A stretch of DNA of 64,000 nt, taken from positions 97,649 to 161,648 of the forward strand of contig MU401531.1 of NCBI GenBank assembly GCA_022579005.1, written 5' to 3'. A model generated the notes under the pieces. That model searched no databases, was not told the DNA's origin, and worked only from the letters and a program-made list of their open reading frames with translations. This DNA comes from Poronia punctata. Taxonomy: Eukaryota > Ascomycota > Sordariomycetes > Xylariales > Xylariaceae. Shown in pieces: positions 23,840 to 38,341 of this stretch (positions within the stretch are counted from its first letter, which is position 1; every line of letters starts with the position of its first letter). The translations under genes were made by a program, and so were the position numbers.

Positions 23840-24646
23840 GGCCGGTTGTCCCTTGTCGTTTCTTCTATGGGCCGACGGTAAATGGGTTTCTCGTAGGTGG
23901 TGTTTCTTATTCGATTAAGTAATGTGCAGAAATACTCAGAGTCGGGCAAGAAGTCGTTGATTTGCAAATTAGCCGTGTGGTAGGTATGCGTTTTCCCCGA
24001 AAATGATGCAACAGATGGCAAAGAACCGGAGCTGCTCTTTTTCTGGAGCGTCCCGGTCCCACCAAAAAAGCAGCTCGGCCATAATACTTTAAGCGCCGAG
24101 CTTCTTTAGTTTTCGGCCATGTCGGGGCAGGGGACCTTGATTAGAGGCCGCCCTAAATCCGTTCCATTAATTGATACACGTGCAAAAGGACTTCACATTG
24201 AGATATTAAAGTTTACATATATTTCAAACCCAATTCCGTAACTATTAATAGCGGCGACTTTTATCCCATCTGTACGAGTAGGATGGGTTACTGTTTTCGC
24301 TGGGCAATTGGTCAGGATATTGTCCGAATGATTTGAACCTGTATACAAAGCGAAGCAGTAGGCACCCTTGCGCGGCACATGTTCACGGGACATAATAAGC
24401 CCTTACATCCACGTTGCTCTGACCATACACAAGTATACACATCTGATTATCATACAGTAGACGTTCCCATGCATTCTCATACTTGGTTAGGGTTGGGTTC
24501 CAAGTTAGGGTCCATAAAATTGCCGTAATGGTCGGTTGACCACATAAGGAGAGAAACTCCAAACATAAACCCAAACCACATAATTTTATCGGTCTCATAA
24601 AATCTACCCCTCCTGCCAGAGGGGCCAGACTTGGTTTTCGTTAAAG
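23840..24646. other. Intergenic, no supported gene
   Basis: Promoter side of ISD11 and 3' region of the zinc-binding protein gene. No coherent frame is seen. Confidence 0.45.
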
Positions 24647-26051
24647 TCAAGTCACCCTTGCTCCTGTCTTTTTCTGCCAGTCAGTTATAGCGTCGCGTAG
24701 GGTGATGATATGCTCCTCAGGCTTCATGTCTGTATCCATCTCGTCATCCTCCGCGTCGGATCTAATCTGGCCTTCTTCAGTCATTTCGTCGTCCTTAATA
24801 CCCGAACTATGTAGAAGATCCCGATGTTGTCGAAAATTGACGCCAAAACAACGCGAGGAACAGAATATGGATGCCCGCCCCAAGTCGTCAACGCACATGT
24901 GGCAAAACACGAGCGTAGGTTCATCCATGTCCATAGGATCTGACTCGACGAGACTTATGCAATCCGCCCCTGACCAACACCCGTGGGATTCACTCACGTG
25001 TGATTCCTAATTGATAAAATTGTCAATGTTGAACTTTGACGACGCTTATGAATGAGGGTACACTTACGTGGCCCTCGTCACGACAGGTCTCCGAGCAGAA
25101 CAGCGTTGGTTTTGGCTGCATCTTGTATCCTTCAGCAAGTATCTGGCATAGAGAACAAGCTATAAATGTATGCGGGTCCACGGCCTTGTCGCAAACCGAG
25201 CAAGGAGGTAGATCGTTATTATTCTTGTTCTGAGCCGCAGCTTCTCGAGCTTTAGCTTGTCGAGCTTGGTCCCGCTTCATCTTGGCAAGCTCATGGGCCG
25301 CTTTGGCTCGACGAAGCTCCTCGAGTTTCTTCTGTAGCCTCTGTTTCTGCTCCGCGTCACCTTTGGACGACTGACGGTCCCGGGCCATGGCAGCAATCAC
25401 TTCCCCAACATGCTTGCCATTTGCAATCATATCGATGTATTTCTGCGCTTTGGCAGCGTTTGCTGGATCGCGCAGCGGTTGGAATAAGGCGTCTATGTAT
25501 GCTTGACTCCGGCCAGTTGGCGTTTGGTTCGGCTTGACCTGTTCCAAAAACGATTCGTACAGCGCATCGTACATTTTTTTGTCCATGCCCAGGCACTCTC
25601 CTATCTCGGATAGAAGCTGATCGGGGGAAATCTCTCGGTCGTTGACCTTTTGCTGTATTACTCGGGCTTCGGTCGGCGACTTGGCCGCTAGTTGCAACCC
25701 AAGGTTGCGGACTTTATCTCGAAACCATTCCTTCTTCTCGTCGGCTATGCGCTGTTCGATAGTCTTAAAATCAACCTCGCGCTGACGCGCTTTGGCGAAT
25801 AAATCATCTAGCTCTTGTAGGAAAGCCCTCCGACCGGAAAACCATTCTTTGATGGCAGAATTGAGGTAACGGTCCCGCAAGTGGTCGATCAGAACGGTCC
25901 AGCATTCGAGACATTCGACTGGATGGTTCTTTCCATGCTCGCGCTTGCATGTATCTTTGGTATTGCTCACCTCGCGCATGCCTGTGTATGACGCCAGCCG
26001 CCCTTTTCGGAGAGTCTCGAGCTCCTCATATGGGTCCAGCATTCTCAGCAA
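24647..26051 (-). CDS. Cysteine-cluster (zinc-finger-like) coiled-coil protein, unknown function
   Basis: Two exons on the minus strand, 26051-25068 and 25006-24647, joined over a 61-nt intron (GTAAGT donor, TTAG acceptor), giving 447 residues. An N-terminal cysteine pair (CLEC, near residue 48) lies in a His/Cys-containing segment. A long charged helical region with a Lys/Arg/Ala-rich coiled coil spans about 225-275. A C-terminal zinc-binding-like module follows: CSVCD, CSLCQ and FCSETCRDEGHESH, then, after the intron, FCHMCVDD and FCSSRCFGVNFRQHR. The Cys pairs and trailing His resemble MYND-type or related treble-clef fingers, but spacing does not fit one family securely. The intron falls inside the cysteine cluster, so both exons are needed for it. 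The C-terminal 60 residues are acidic. Role unknown; protein interaction is a guess. Confidence 0.75.
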
Positions 26052-26668
26052 CGGGGCCCCTACGCCGGTACCCTATACTGTGTAATATGATTTCCCGCCT
26101 GGCATAGCAGAAGCGTTGCCCTTATCCGCGAAATTTTCGTCTGGAGGGACGACAAACGCCCTTCCCTTACTGAACCTTTAACTAGACGCCGGGACGACCC
26201 TCCTTTCTGAACACAGATAGACGTTTTTCACGTACCGCGGTAGGGTTGATTCATGAATCCCTTGATTTTAAGAATATGCGAGCCGACAGAAACAGGGAAT
26301 GAAAAATCAATAGAGCGATTACGATTCTTTCGACTTTGACGTCAAATGTAAAAAGCTAAACTTTCTTTAAACATGGAAGGCAAATTGTTGTATAAGAATG
26401 AGTCGTCACTTCTGCCACCTTGGACCTCTGGTACACTAGGTAGTGATGACCTGATGAGTTGCGCCAAATGAACGACGCCAATGCAGGTACCTACAGCACC
26501 TCACCCCAAATTGGACCAATCAGGAATATAAGCATTCCTACACCTGCTTGGCATTATTCTGAGCCAACTGCACAGGACTCGGAAGCATCCAACCTCTTCC
26601 GAACAGAGATCCATCCATCCTTCTCACCTTCTTCAGACAAAATCCACGTTTCTTGACAAGCTGAAACC
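26052..26668. other. Divergent promoter region
   Basis: Shared upstream region between the minus-strand zinc-binding gene and the plus-strand SF3b5 gene, about 617 bp. No additional gene is seen; the frame at 26459-26656 has no domain. Confidence 0.5.
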
Positions 26669-27019
26669 ATGGTAAGTCCTCAGCCACCGCATAATCTACA
26701 TTCTGCGATGTTCCATTAAAATTAACTTCACATTAAGGCCGACAAACTACGCACCCAACAAGAACTCGAGCGCTTGCAAGCCAAGTACATCGGAACTGGG
26801 CATCCTGACACGACGTCCTGGGAATGGCGAACGAACATATCCCGCGATACCTACTCGAGTCTTGTCGGCCACCCGTCCCAGTTAGCCTACATATCCCTCG
26901 CACAGAATGAACCAGCTGCCAAGATGCGCGCCCAGCTCCTCCGGAAGATGATACAACCATGTGGTCCACCGCCGCCACGGGAAGGCGAAGAGCATTTGGT
27001 TCCTGGCAACAATTCTTGA
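26669..27019 (+). CDS. SF3B5: Splicing factor 3B subunit 5 (SF3b5/SF3b10, Ysf3-like)
   Basis: Small core subunit of the U2 snRNP SF3b complex. Exon 1 contributes only the start codon (26669-26671); a 66-nt intron (26672-26737, GTAAGT donor, TTAAG acceptor) follows; exon 2 is 26738-27019. The product is 94 residues, near the family norm of 85-90. Conserved landmarks are LERLQAKYIGTGHPDTTSWE (residues 11-30), the Arg-Asp with Tyr around 36-40, and MIQPCGPP near 74-81. The first internal ATG in exon 2 would remove the conserved N-terminal helix, which supports the ATG-only first exon. The tail after CGPPPPREGEE is short and variable. Confidence 0.92.
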
Positions 27020-27272
27020 TCCAGTAGCACACAGTCGCTCGTTCATCATATACAATCAGCGCCGATGTCGCCTTTGAAACAAGCTTATGTTACCTACTTG
27101 GAACACCTTAAATCACCATCGGCCCAAATGCGAGTGTTGGCTGTTTCTCTACCAATTTAAGGTAGTCGAATGTGCTGTCGCCTCGCTACAGAGACTTTGT
27201 ACCGATCGCACCTTATAGCTATCATTTGGCCCTAGAACAGGGCGTTCTCAACGCTACAGCGACTTACGACAA

Positions 27273-28368
27273 CTAATCTTCACCATCTACCTCTTCTTCC
27301 TCGACTTCTGCCTGCGTGGCCCGTGGTTGTGCTGGTCTTGACACACCCAGGCTCTTCTCTAGCTTCTTATCAAAGTCCGGTGGAGGGTCGCCCCATACTT
27401 CCGTTATGACCTGAGCAATATTCTGAGGCTGCACCTCGACTTTACCCCGCGGCCCAACGTACCAAGTAATGGTGTCTTCATCGCCTTCAACCCGGTCCAC
27501 GACCTTATCAAGATACCCCTGTCGAACGAGTTTCTGCAGCACGTTCTCCGTGCTGTCCATGGGAAGGTTTTGGCTTGCATTGAGACGATTTAGGTAGCGT
27601 TTTAACTTCGCATCGCGGAGCTCACCATTCGACAATGTAATGATCGTGATAGCAAAGGTGTAGAAGGCGACATAGGCGGCTTCTTCGGCAGTGCTGGGTA
27701 CGCGGGAGGGTCCGATGATGGATTGTGCTCTGTAATCTTTGGGTAGGGAAGAGATAAGAATATACTGTCTCGAGGATGGGGCGGCCTGTGCACCTCTCTT
27801 GATGGCCTCTAGATTGGGGCGAGACATCGGTTAGTGTTCGGCAGAAAAAGAAACAAGGTCACCAGCGGAAAGGGCAGAAAATAATGGGACAATCGAATCC
27901 GTTCTTACTTTGTTTGTCTTTTAGGGTGCGCTTCTCTCTGGTAGGCAGTTCTGCCATTTCCATACCAAAGACCTTTTGCAGTTGTTCTTGCGCGCCATCG
28001 AAAACTTTTCTAAAGGATCTTGCATGTACGCCAAGTACTGTTGTAAGGTTAGCAAATACCAATACAGGGGTTGTAGGATGAACATGGCGTATTCCCAATT
28101 GCTTACCTTTGTCTCTTATTCCGTCACGTTTTATGGGTATTCTTGCGTATTCGCACGCCAAGGCATAGCGCACAAGTTTCTTGACAAGTTGTTCGGTTGT
28201 GCCGTCGCCAGTCCCTGCAGGTCTGTCCATGTCAATATCTTCCTCGTCTTCATCCCCAGAAGCATCGGAGCCTTCGTCGGATTCCGGTGCACGTCTTGAC
28301 CTTCGTCGGTCACTTGGATCTTCGTCTGCGGCATCTGTCCGTCTACGTCTCTGTGCCGACGGCGGCAT
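27273..28368 (-). CDS. nse3: Nse3-like MAGE-domain subunit of the SMC5/6 complex
   Basis: Non-SMC element 3 binds Nse1 and Nse4 in the SMC5/6 DNA-repair complex (family knowledge). Exons on the minus strand are 28368-28107, 28037-27909 and 27808-27273, 308 residues. Intron 1 is 69 nt and therefore frame-neutral; intron 2 is 100 nt with a CTAAC branch (GTAAGA donor, CTAG acceptor). Residues 1-57 are Arg-rich, then acidic. The MAGE domain starts at VKKLVRYALACEYARIPIKR (about 63-82). It continues through FRKVFDGAQEQLQKVFGMEM and YILISSLPKDYR, and ends with a winged-helix segment (ENVLQKLVRQGYLDKV, WYVGPRGKVEV). The C-terminus is acidic. Retaining intron 1 would insert an extra segment inside the domain, so the spliced form is preferred. 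Confidence 0.88.
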
Positions 28369-28818
28369 GGCGATTTGATCTGATTAGGGTAGCGTTTGTG
28401 GGTGGATATTCTTTAGATGAGAATCCGGATGGTCCGCATCTGAATTCTACACGTACTGAATGCGAACCGACGGTTATTGTTACGGGCTTGTTGGATGGCG
28501 GGGATACGTCCAGAATGGGCGGATGAAACTACCAATTACCTGATCGCTGTACTTTGCACGCCAAACGCGTGTGCTACTGACTTCCGTCGCGTCTTGTCGG
28601 GACGTTCTAACCCGAATGGGTTTAATTGTGCTGATAAGATAACATAAAAATCTACGAATCTGGTAACTGCATATGCTAACGGGAAGGTGTCGTCAGTCGT
28701 ATAAGGTAGTATATGTACTATATCAGTCATAGAAGCGGTTTATGAGGATTCCTTGACGATGACTGTCGCATCGCCGCTCGACTATTAAACAGAGGAACTT
28801 GTCGACTGCCGGATTCCC
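28369..28818. other. Divergent promoter between nse3 and the SLS1-like gene
   Basis: 450-bp shared upstream region. No additional gene; short frames only. Confidence 0.5.
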
Positions 28819-31519
28819 TTGATGATCGGAAGAGTCGGCAAACCCGGCACTGTGTGCCTCAGTTGTCGTCTGCAACTAATTCGACAACTGACGCCTGTTC
28901 GCCGTTTTGCAAGCGACTCAACCACCAGCAATCCCGCGCCGGAAGAACCCAACGACAACAATGACGACAAAGAATCGAGCAGAAAAGATGCGCCGCAAAA
29001 GGATGCGCCCTTGCGGACGGTCATCACGCAGAATGAATCACGAAACACCCCACTTATGAAAAGACTAGATTTTCGCCGAAAACATAAGGCCGGCCACCTC
29101 GTCTTGGAAGAATCAGCTGCAAGACTCGAGACCGATATGCTGGGGAAGCCTGCCTATGCCCTCCTCATGAGAGAAGGTGGTAAAGTACGGAAAAGGAGGT
29201 TACCTACGACGAAGCCCATGCAAGAGGAGGTTCCGTCCGTGAGTAACTTGGCCGCAATGATGGAGGATCTTATCGTTAGTCAACGAATACCTGCGACTTT
29301 CGAAGAAGTGCGAGAAAGTGTCGAGAGTTTACGACCCCTGACGGAGAAGACCCTTTCCGAGAAAGACTTTGTGAAGCTCAAGGAACTCGTCTTGGGGAGC
29401 TTTTTGACTTCCCAGCTACAAGAATACTTGAAGTGGTGGAGCAAATCCAAAGTAGAGCCATCCGCAGAAAAGCCGGGGATCGACCCGGAGACACACTCTA
29501 AATTCCCTTGGCTCTTGGGGATGAGCCCATGGGTGCCCCTATTAAACCATAACGGCGCTGTCAACAGAGCCGGGCATCTACTCCAAAACTACGTGACGGG
29601 GACCATGACCCCCAAGGAGAAGCTCGCGATCCGTCTGATGCGTGAGTGCTGGGGGTTATCCATTGCCGAGCTAGAAAGCCAGCTGGGCGAGACACGGATA
29701 AAGCTCCGTGATGAAGAATTCGCTCTACTAATGCGTGCGTTCCCTTCCCTTTCTGCTATACGTGCGTAATTGCTGTTCGAAATCGAAGAGCTGACATGAC
29801 TATGGTCTGCAGGGGGCTCTCAGCGTTTCATGAGAAATATAGGCAAGATGTGGCTTGAACCACCCATGGAGAGGATCGAGGCAATACAGGATGATCAGAT
29901 TTTCCAACTATTCTCCAAGAAGACGAAGGTGGAGTTATTTCTCCGGGAACTCGATCAGACCTTGAAGAACGTCCGGAGTAAAGCGTTTCCCCTCCGACTT
30001 GTGTCTCCCGAGCAGCCCGACGACGCTACGCTGGAAGAACTGGGTCGACTGACGAACACGCACGTTACCCGAAGCCCTACGCAACGAAAGGTCAGTCCTA
30101 TAATACTTCCCTTTGATGTTCTCGTATATGCTAACCTGCCATTGCTGGTTGCAGCTAAACGTTATGTGGATCGAAGCCAAATCGCGCGTGCACGAACTAC
30201 TCGAGGATCCTTCACATATCGTTTTCCGTCTCCTACTCACTGCTTCCGGGCCCCAGCCAGCTACGGAAACCCTCGTTTCGACCGTTCCACCGGATAATTC
30301 TAGCGGCCGACTACTCGTCGACACTACATCTCGGGACAAGCTTGGGTGGAAAGACAGGATGATGAAATGGGCTCGCTATGCATTCCCGTTGACAGTCGAG
30401 GAAGGGTACAAAAATGAGGATTTGCCCATTGAGAAGTTCGCTTTGCCTTTCGAGCCCTCCCATCCAAAAATGCTCGATGTCAAACGAGAAGTCGTCGAAC
30501 CGACCGTCTACCCTGAACATCCTGTTACATGGTCCAACACTACTCGGACCTCGACCGTCGCGCACTTTGGCCATCTCTTGCATCCACACCAACTCGCCGA
30601 GCCAGAATCTCTTCTCCCAACCCTGCTCTCCAGCACTCAGAGGCGTGTATTCTCACCTGTAGCCCCATCCGCCATCCGCCTCGCTGAGCTAGAAGAAACT
30701 ATTGCGGACCCCAGCAGTTTCATTACCAACAAGTTCACCCTGCTACTACGCTTCTGGCCATCTCCATCTCCATCTCCCAACCCCGCTACAACCCCCACTG
30801 GCCGTACCGACACCCCTCCGGCGCCCGTTATCGAGCTCAGGCTCGACATCTCCGACGACGAAGTACGAGGCGTCCACAGTCTGCGCGCTGTCCGGCGCGT
30901 ACATCACACCGACGTGCTACTACCCGCATCGCCCGTCGACGTCCGTTTCACACAGACGCAATACGAAACCCTCCAGGCACCCGACCGAGAAGCACTTGCT
31001 CTGTGGCCACCCATCTCAGACTTCCTCAATCACGCCCGCCTCGACATTGCCAAGGGTAAGGTCGAAGTGTGCAAGCGCCAGAAATTCCCCGTGCCCCACC
31101 GCCTAATCGCCGCACAACCCCCTCCCCCTCCTACGACCACCACCGCTTCGCCTTCGACCTCGACCTCGACCTCGACCTCGACCGCCACGTCCTCATCCGT
31201 CCCCGCCGAAACCACCCCGCCCGTTGAAGGGGAAAACGAGTTCACGAGCATACAGTACGAGTTCGTCGGCCTAGAACTACACCGCTCAGCGTCCCTGCCC
31301 TACGACGAGCACCACCGTCTGACCTACACTTCCATCGAGGCAGGCCAAGGTGGTGGCCGCCGCGCCGAACTTACGCTCGAACCTGTGGAGACTCTGCCAA
31401 ATGCATCAACATCGTCAGAGCCGGTGAATAACAATATATTGCAGAAGACGTTTTTGGACGCTTGTTCCTCGTTGGTTGCCAATGAAACCTTGTGGTCTGG
31501 CTATGACAATGAACAATAG
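28819..31519 (+). CDS. SLS1-like mitochondrial inner-membrane-bound regulator
   Basis: Related to yeast Sls1, which couples mitochondrial transcription and translation at the inner membrane (family knowledge; family match moderate). Exons 28819-29734, 29813-30090 and 30155-31519 give 852 residues. Donors are GTGCGT and GTCAGT; acceptors end GCAG; both introns restore frame (LLM|RGSQRFMRN and QRK|LNVMW). The N-terminus has two CxxC-spaced cysteines followed by a basic mitochondrial presequence (LIRQLTPVRRFASDS). The middle carries KRLDFRRKHKAGHLVLEESA and long helical segments; the third exon encodes the presumed C-terminal regulator domain. A (GACCTC)n run near 31157-31183 encodes a Ser-Thr repeat in a disordered linker. 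It is divergently arranged with nse3. Confidence 0.75.
31143..31190 (+). repeat. GACCTC hexanucleotide microsatellite inside the SLS1-like CDS
   Basis: About four to five tandem GACCTC units encode alternating Ser-Thr in a Pro/Thr/Ser-rich linker. The unit is a multiple of three, so length changes stay in frame. Confidence 0.7.
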
Positions 31520-31997
31520 ATAATACGGCTCAGGAGCCTTTTTGTAACAACATCATATATCCATGTACTCTTTGTATACATATACATGTCACTTGGTTAG
31601 TGTAGGATCTGTACAGATAGTGAGGCACATAGATGAGTATGGTACATGGGTGTACTTTTAATGTAAACTACATTGAATCAGATCCTACAATGCGTGTAGG
31701 TAGGTATCAGACCTCAGTCTATGACCATCTTCCCAGCCTACGAATGCAAGCGATGTATCACGTTACTACAGATATCACGGCGACATAAAAGACAGAAGCA
31801 GATGAGTCTACACCTCTATTTTGCTAGAAGCTCATGGACCACGAAAAAAAAAAAGTGACATTCCCTTAACCCGTCGTCATTCATTTCCCGACCGATATCA
31901 ACAGAACGTGCCAACGAAATTCCTTATCATAAGCGCCATGTCATGACATTCCCAGCTCGGAAAATTAACCCGAGCCCATTCCGAAAACATGAACTGT
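31520..31997. other. Intergenic between convergent genes
   Basis: 3' regions of the SLS1-like gene and tef1. No gene is seen. Confidence 0.5.
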
Positions 31998-33805
<1,808 letters not shown>

Positions 33806-33850
33806 TTTGACTGATGGTTCTGGATTCGGTGTCTAGTTTGAGGAGTAAAA

Positions 33851-33999
33851 CTGAAGGCGAGTTAGCTTTTTTGCTGCTTCTCAAGGAAATACTTGACAAG
33901 CGTCAAGTAGCTTTTGATGCGGATGAGAAAAGTTGATGAGGAGAAAGAGGAAGATGGAATTGTGATGATGAAGGAAGGATATGGATGGGGAATACTCAC
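33851..33999 (-). promoter_or_regulatory. Predicted 5' UTR intron of tef1
   Basis: Upstream of the tef1 ATG, a GTGAGT donor (5' end at 33999), a GCTAAC branch point and a TTCAG acceptor (ending at 33851) define a 149-nt leader intron. Fungal tef1 genes commonly carry such an intron. No transcript evidence is available here. Confidence 0.7.
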
Positions 34000-36900
34000 G
34001 TTTCCAGGTGTTAATGCTTGATTAACGGTATAGTGACGAAGAATCGGAAGGGAAATCAAGAGAAGAGAAAGCAGATGGGTGGTGGTGGGTTTTATGGACT
34101 GAAGAAAAAAGTGGTGCGGCGCGCGGGCTGTCCTGCCAGTATTGTGTTGCGGGGGCCTCTGCCCCTCTAACCCCTCCTTCCAGGTCAATGCACACCACAA
34201 TATGGTGGAAAATTCTTTTTTTCAAACTTTTTTCAATCCCCCACATTCACCGCCTTCCAAAAGGATGTTTTTGTCGGCCATTCGCCTTTGTGGAGATTAG
34301 CAGCTATTTCCTTGATTGGCTACCACATGTCGATCTCCGTATTTCTGAGGCAAATGCTAGCAATTGCCGCCTAGATCCATTGTACTGTATCCATAGAACT
34401 AAATCTGTACGCCCCCGCCTTGCAACCCCTCCACCATTGTACTCGTGTTCCTTGATTGGGCATTTACGGGCGGTTTTCCTGCTCAATGGACCAAGGTCAA
34501 TCTAGAACTCCAACTTTTCCGACCTAAAGAAAATATTTTCTCCCATTTACTACTGGAATTCTTGTAGGTCAAGTGTGTTTACTAGGTACCTAGACGATAT
34601 GTACCTTGGCAATCGTTACATGCCAACCCATTGCCTTTATTGTGAAAGTACATGGTTGCCTGTTGAATGTGATACAGACCAGCATTTTCAGAGACATATT
34701 TCATTCTTGTTATTGAATATTGTCACCGGCCTGACTCATAATCTGCCCTGTCTGGATACGTTGCTAGGGAGATTGGAAGCGAGATAGGGAGCCCCAGATA
34801 GATGTTGGGCATTCGTACTCGTAATTTTACTTTCCCCTCCACACAGGTATCAACCCCTCACTTAAGATCCGTGTCTACATCTACGGTCTTGCTGCCCAAT
34901 GCCCCCATTGAAAGGTACCTACATATGCTACTGTGCTATTTACAATGTACTTGAGCCTGCAAAAGCATTCCTTGAACTGGATACCACCCCATAACCTAGC
35001 AACCACAAGCTTATGTGCGTCACGCCTGGCGACCAGGGCCATCTATTGAAACCCACCATTGTAGACGCCATTGCAGGCGCAGGGTGCCACTCCATTTATA
35101 CTATTCCGGCAAGTCAACAGTGTTTTCCGCTAAAATCCGAAGAGCTTCCACCCCTAGCCGGACTTGGCTCTGTAGGTAGGGACCACATAGGCAAAAATGG
35201 ATAGCAAATAGTAAAAAACTTAGCCTATCGTAGTGGCAAGTGCAGGCGCAGTGTCTCTTTAGGGGAAGGAGCAGATGCAAATATCATCACCTGTGAGCAA
35301 CAGCTTGAATAGAGACAGCCCGTTCCGCGCTTGATAAATCATTTTCGCCTCAAACAGCGTTACCACTTTTATATGCATCCAACCGGGGCTCTCTCGCATA
35401 CACACACACACACCGGATGTGACAAGCAAGGAAAATCGTACCATACAGCATGAGAAGAGGTTCCTGATCTCTTTTCGCAACTAACAGCCACTACGTGTTG
35501 ATACCTACCCCGAAGTACCGCCAAGAATATCTTTAAAGTTTCTCCTCGTACAGTATGAGGCCGGCTGGAGTCGCTGGGCCCACAGCGCCGTTGGGCAGAC
35601 GCCCGCGCCGCGTCGCCTCAGGTCTGCGGGTAGAGTTACAGTATGCACTTGAAACACAGCTTGACAGGTCACGCCGGTAGATGCCCAGGCTATTAGTATA
35701 CTCTACATCCCGACCTAGGAGTTAAAATGGCGGGTAGGGCGTCATAATCCCCAGGCGCACAAAAGGTAGCTACTACGTGAAAGAGTTATAGGTAGATCGA
35801 AACCGTCCCGGTATCTCTTTGTCCAACTCCGACCTCTCAATAACAAATGAACACCCCAAGGCAACTCGGCATCCTCCTAACATCGTTCGCATGAGGATAT
35901 TCCGAAGCTAATACGCAAACCTAGACCAACCATACCTTCGAATAGAGCATTTTCAACTCAGTTAGGACCTAATGACGAGAACATCATCGATCAGGGTTAG
36001 TTGATTACTAGGTAGCTTCAACAGTCACATATGTCTGCCCCAACAAGGAGTGTCCAAGCTCTCGAGCTGGCTAAAAGTTTCAATAATTATATATACGACT
36101 GACTACTTGCACGCTCTATCAGACCAGGCTATGGGGCTGAGTGTAGACATCATATATGCCTGCTCTCGTTTTAGACCGCCGAGTATATACTATTAGTCGC
36201 AAGTCGCTTAAACTGTACGGAAGACTTACCTGGTTGGGATTTACCCATATCATTACCTGTTGTCTTATGATAGAGGCTCGTGTGATGCCCTGCTGCGAGA
36301 TTTCTGGGTGAGATTTCTGGTTTCGGTTACTATCCCACGTCATCGACTGTATAGCGAAGAAGGTGATATCATTTCAGCAACAACGGGGAGAGACGAATAC
36401 TGAGCTACCGGAGTAGAGTCAGCATGCTTATGTACAAGAAATTCCCAAGCACAGTTTCAGCTTATTGAATCCTCCATACTTGATTATGTATTTCATCCGA
36501 GGACCCTAGCGACACTCGTACCTGGATTCTGAGTCGAGGCTGTGACACGACAGTCCGATGGACTCTCTTCGTCCCGTCCGTACCACATGTTCTAAGAATT
36601 ATGCTAGTATCGGTCTTGTTACGCAAGATTCGATGCCGTTGTCATCTGTAACGATCTTCCCCTTGTCACTAGGTATCTTCTAGGTACTCAAGGCACATAT
36701 ATGTCCGTAAAGTATGCAGAGTCGCATTCTGGACGCTTACCCTCGACTTTGACTTTGGTTGCGTAAGGCCCAAGTCATACCGCTCGCTCCAAGGGTTCGG
36801 TTTAATATTCACTAAGGAATCCTTGCTTTAGCTACGATGTCAGGTTACTATTGCTATTTTTATGTTGGTATATACTAAAGAGTGACAACCGTATGAGAGG

Positions 36901-38341
36901 AGCTTGTCAGGTAAAGCCAAAGGTTCCCAGTAGATGACGCCGTCGTTTATTAGAAGCACCGGAAGAAAAGGTGAAGACGCCTCGCCTATTTGATCCGGCT
37001 GATGCCGTCATGAGTTTCGTTACATCCTCCCCGGGCCCGGGAAAGAAAGCGAACGTCCTAATGATCCGCCTCGCGCTTGTTTGAACGGAGGAGAGACCTT
37101 GGGTTAGACTAGAACACTGTCGACGATAACCACGAGATAGGGGAGCTTGTTCTATATGGAGGCAGTCATATGTTATGATAACCAGGGAAGTCTATGGGTT
37201 CGAGCAGACTAGTTAAAATTCAACCCCTCGACCACATGACTTGTGCTATATGCTCTTCCTCTGTCTGTTAGAGTACGACGCTCGTATATGAAGGAGGGAA
37301 TTTGTACCGACACTCGTAGGTATATGATGCCAATGTCATATCTACAATGTCCTTTGCCGCGGCTCCCCTGGTACAACACTTTCCATTCAGTTGCACACGA
37401 AAGGACGGGATCTGGGTATTACCGTTCTATATGCATTATCGGGTAGGCGTTCGCACTTGACCCCTAGCGGACCGATTATGGCCGTACCAAAACCGTCCCG
37501 TAGCGAGGTTCGTACCTATCCTGCATCTCGAGACCGGAACACGTCGTTCATGTGCTAGTCTATTCCATACCTACCACGGAGCATTATAGTAGCCGGTAAA
37601 ATATCTACACAGCCAAGGCTTCGGAACTTGGATATTGCAATACAAGAGACCCGGTATGCGCACGTAGTTTTGTTTTCTCTTAAATAGTAAAGCGCCTCGA
37701 GGGCTGATATATAGAGACATATATGTAAACTATTCATCTCACAATTATAGATTGATCTTAAAGCTTCAGACCTGGATGCCGAGTTGGGAGCGATATGCTG
37801 ACGTCGACATCTTGTCCCCTGGTTGACTCGCACGACGGGTCCCGGAATATTGGAATAAGGGTCTAATTTGCGACAAACCATGTCTTGTCGTGTTATCATA
37901 ATCATCACGAACGACCCTCAATTCAACGGTTCCAACCTATCAACCAGTCTCAGTTCCCCAGTTGGTCATAGGTGGGGCAGCTAATTCAAATTAGTCGAAC
38001 ACATCAATAGGCGGGTAAGCCTGTTTGGGAAAAGTAACGGGACCGCTACCCTGGGACCGTCTTCCCCAGCCTGTCCGGAGCGGTTAATCTTGCCAGCACA
38101 TCAATCGTCGACCCAGTCATTAGAGCACCTAAAAGAAGCACAACGACCTATCCATTGATCATTACAGACGTCAGCCAATCGACCTTCCCACATGGACTCA
38201 AGCTCTCCCAACGGAAGCAGAGGCGGTATAAGATAGGAAGAATACCCGAGAATATAAGGAGGAGGCCATAGGGACCGACTGCACGCCCGCGTCGCCCTTA
38301 GCCGACCTGCCTTAGTTAAGAGTCGGTCCATTTCAAGCTCC
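34000..38341. other. 4.3-kb gene-poor stretch upstream of tef1
   Basis: The first few hundred bases after 34000 (pyrimidine- and A-rich) are the likely tef1 promoter and leader. Beyond that I find no frame with a recognisable domain or coherent splice path; the longest is 117 aa (-) at 37555-37908 and reads as random. A CA dinucleotide run (35397-35412) and a GC-rich patch (about 35555-35640) are the only local features. Confidence 0.5.

Noticed and set aside
34574..34787. 70-residue plus-strand ORF beyond the tef1 promoter
   Set aside because: Reads as random; no homologous family recognised and no splice partner found.
37190..37220. GGTTCGAGC sequence resembling a tRNA T-arm
   Set aside because: No acceptor stem, D-arm or anticodon arm can be built around it. 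The other GGTTCGA matches at 10064 and 14986 also fail.
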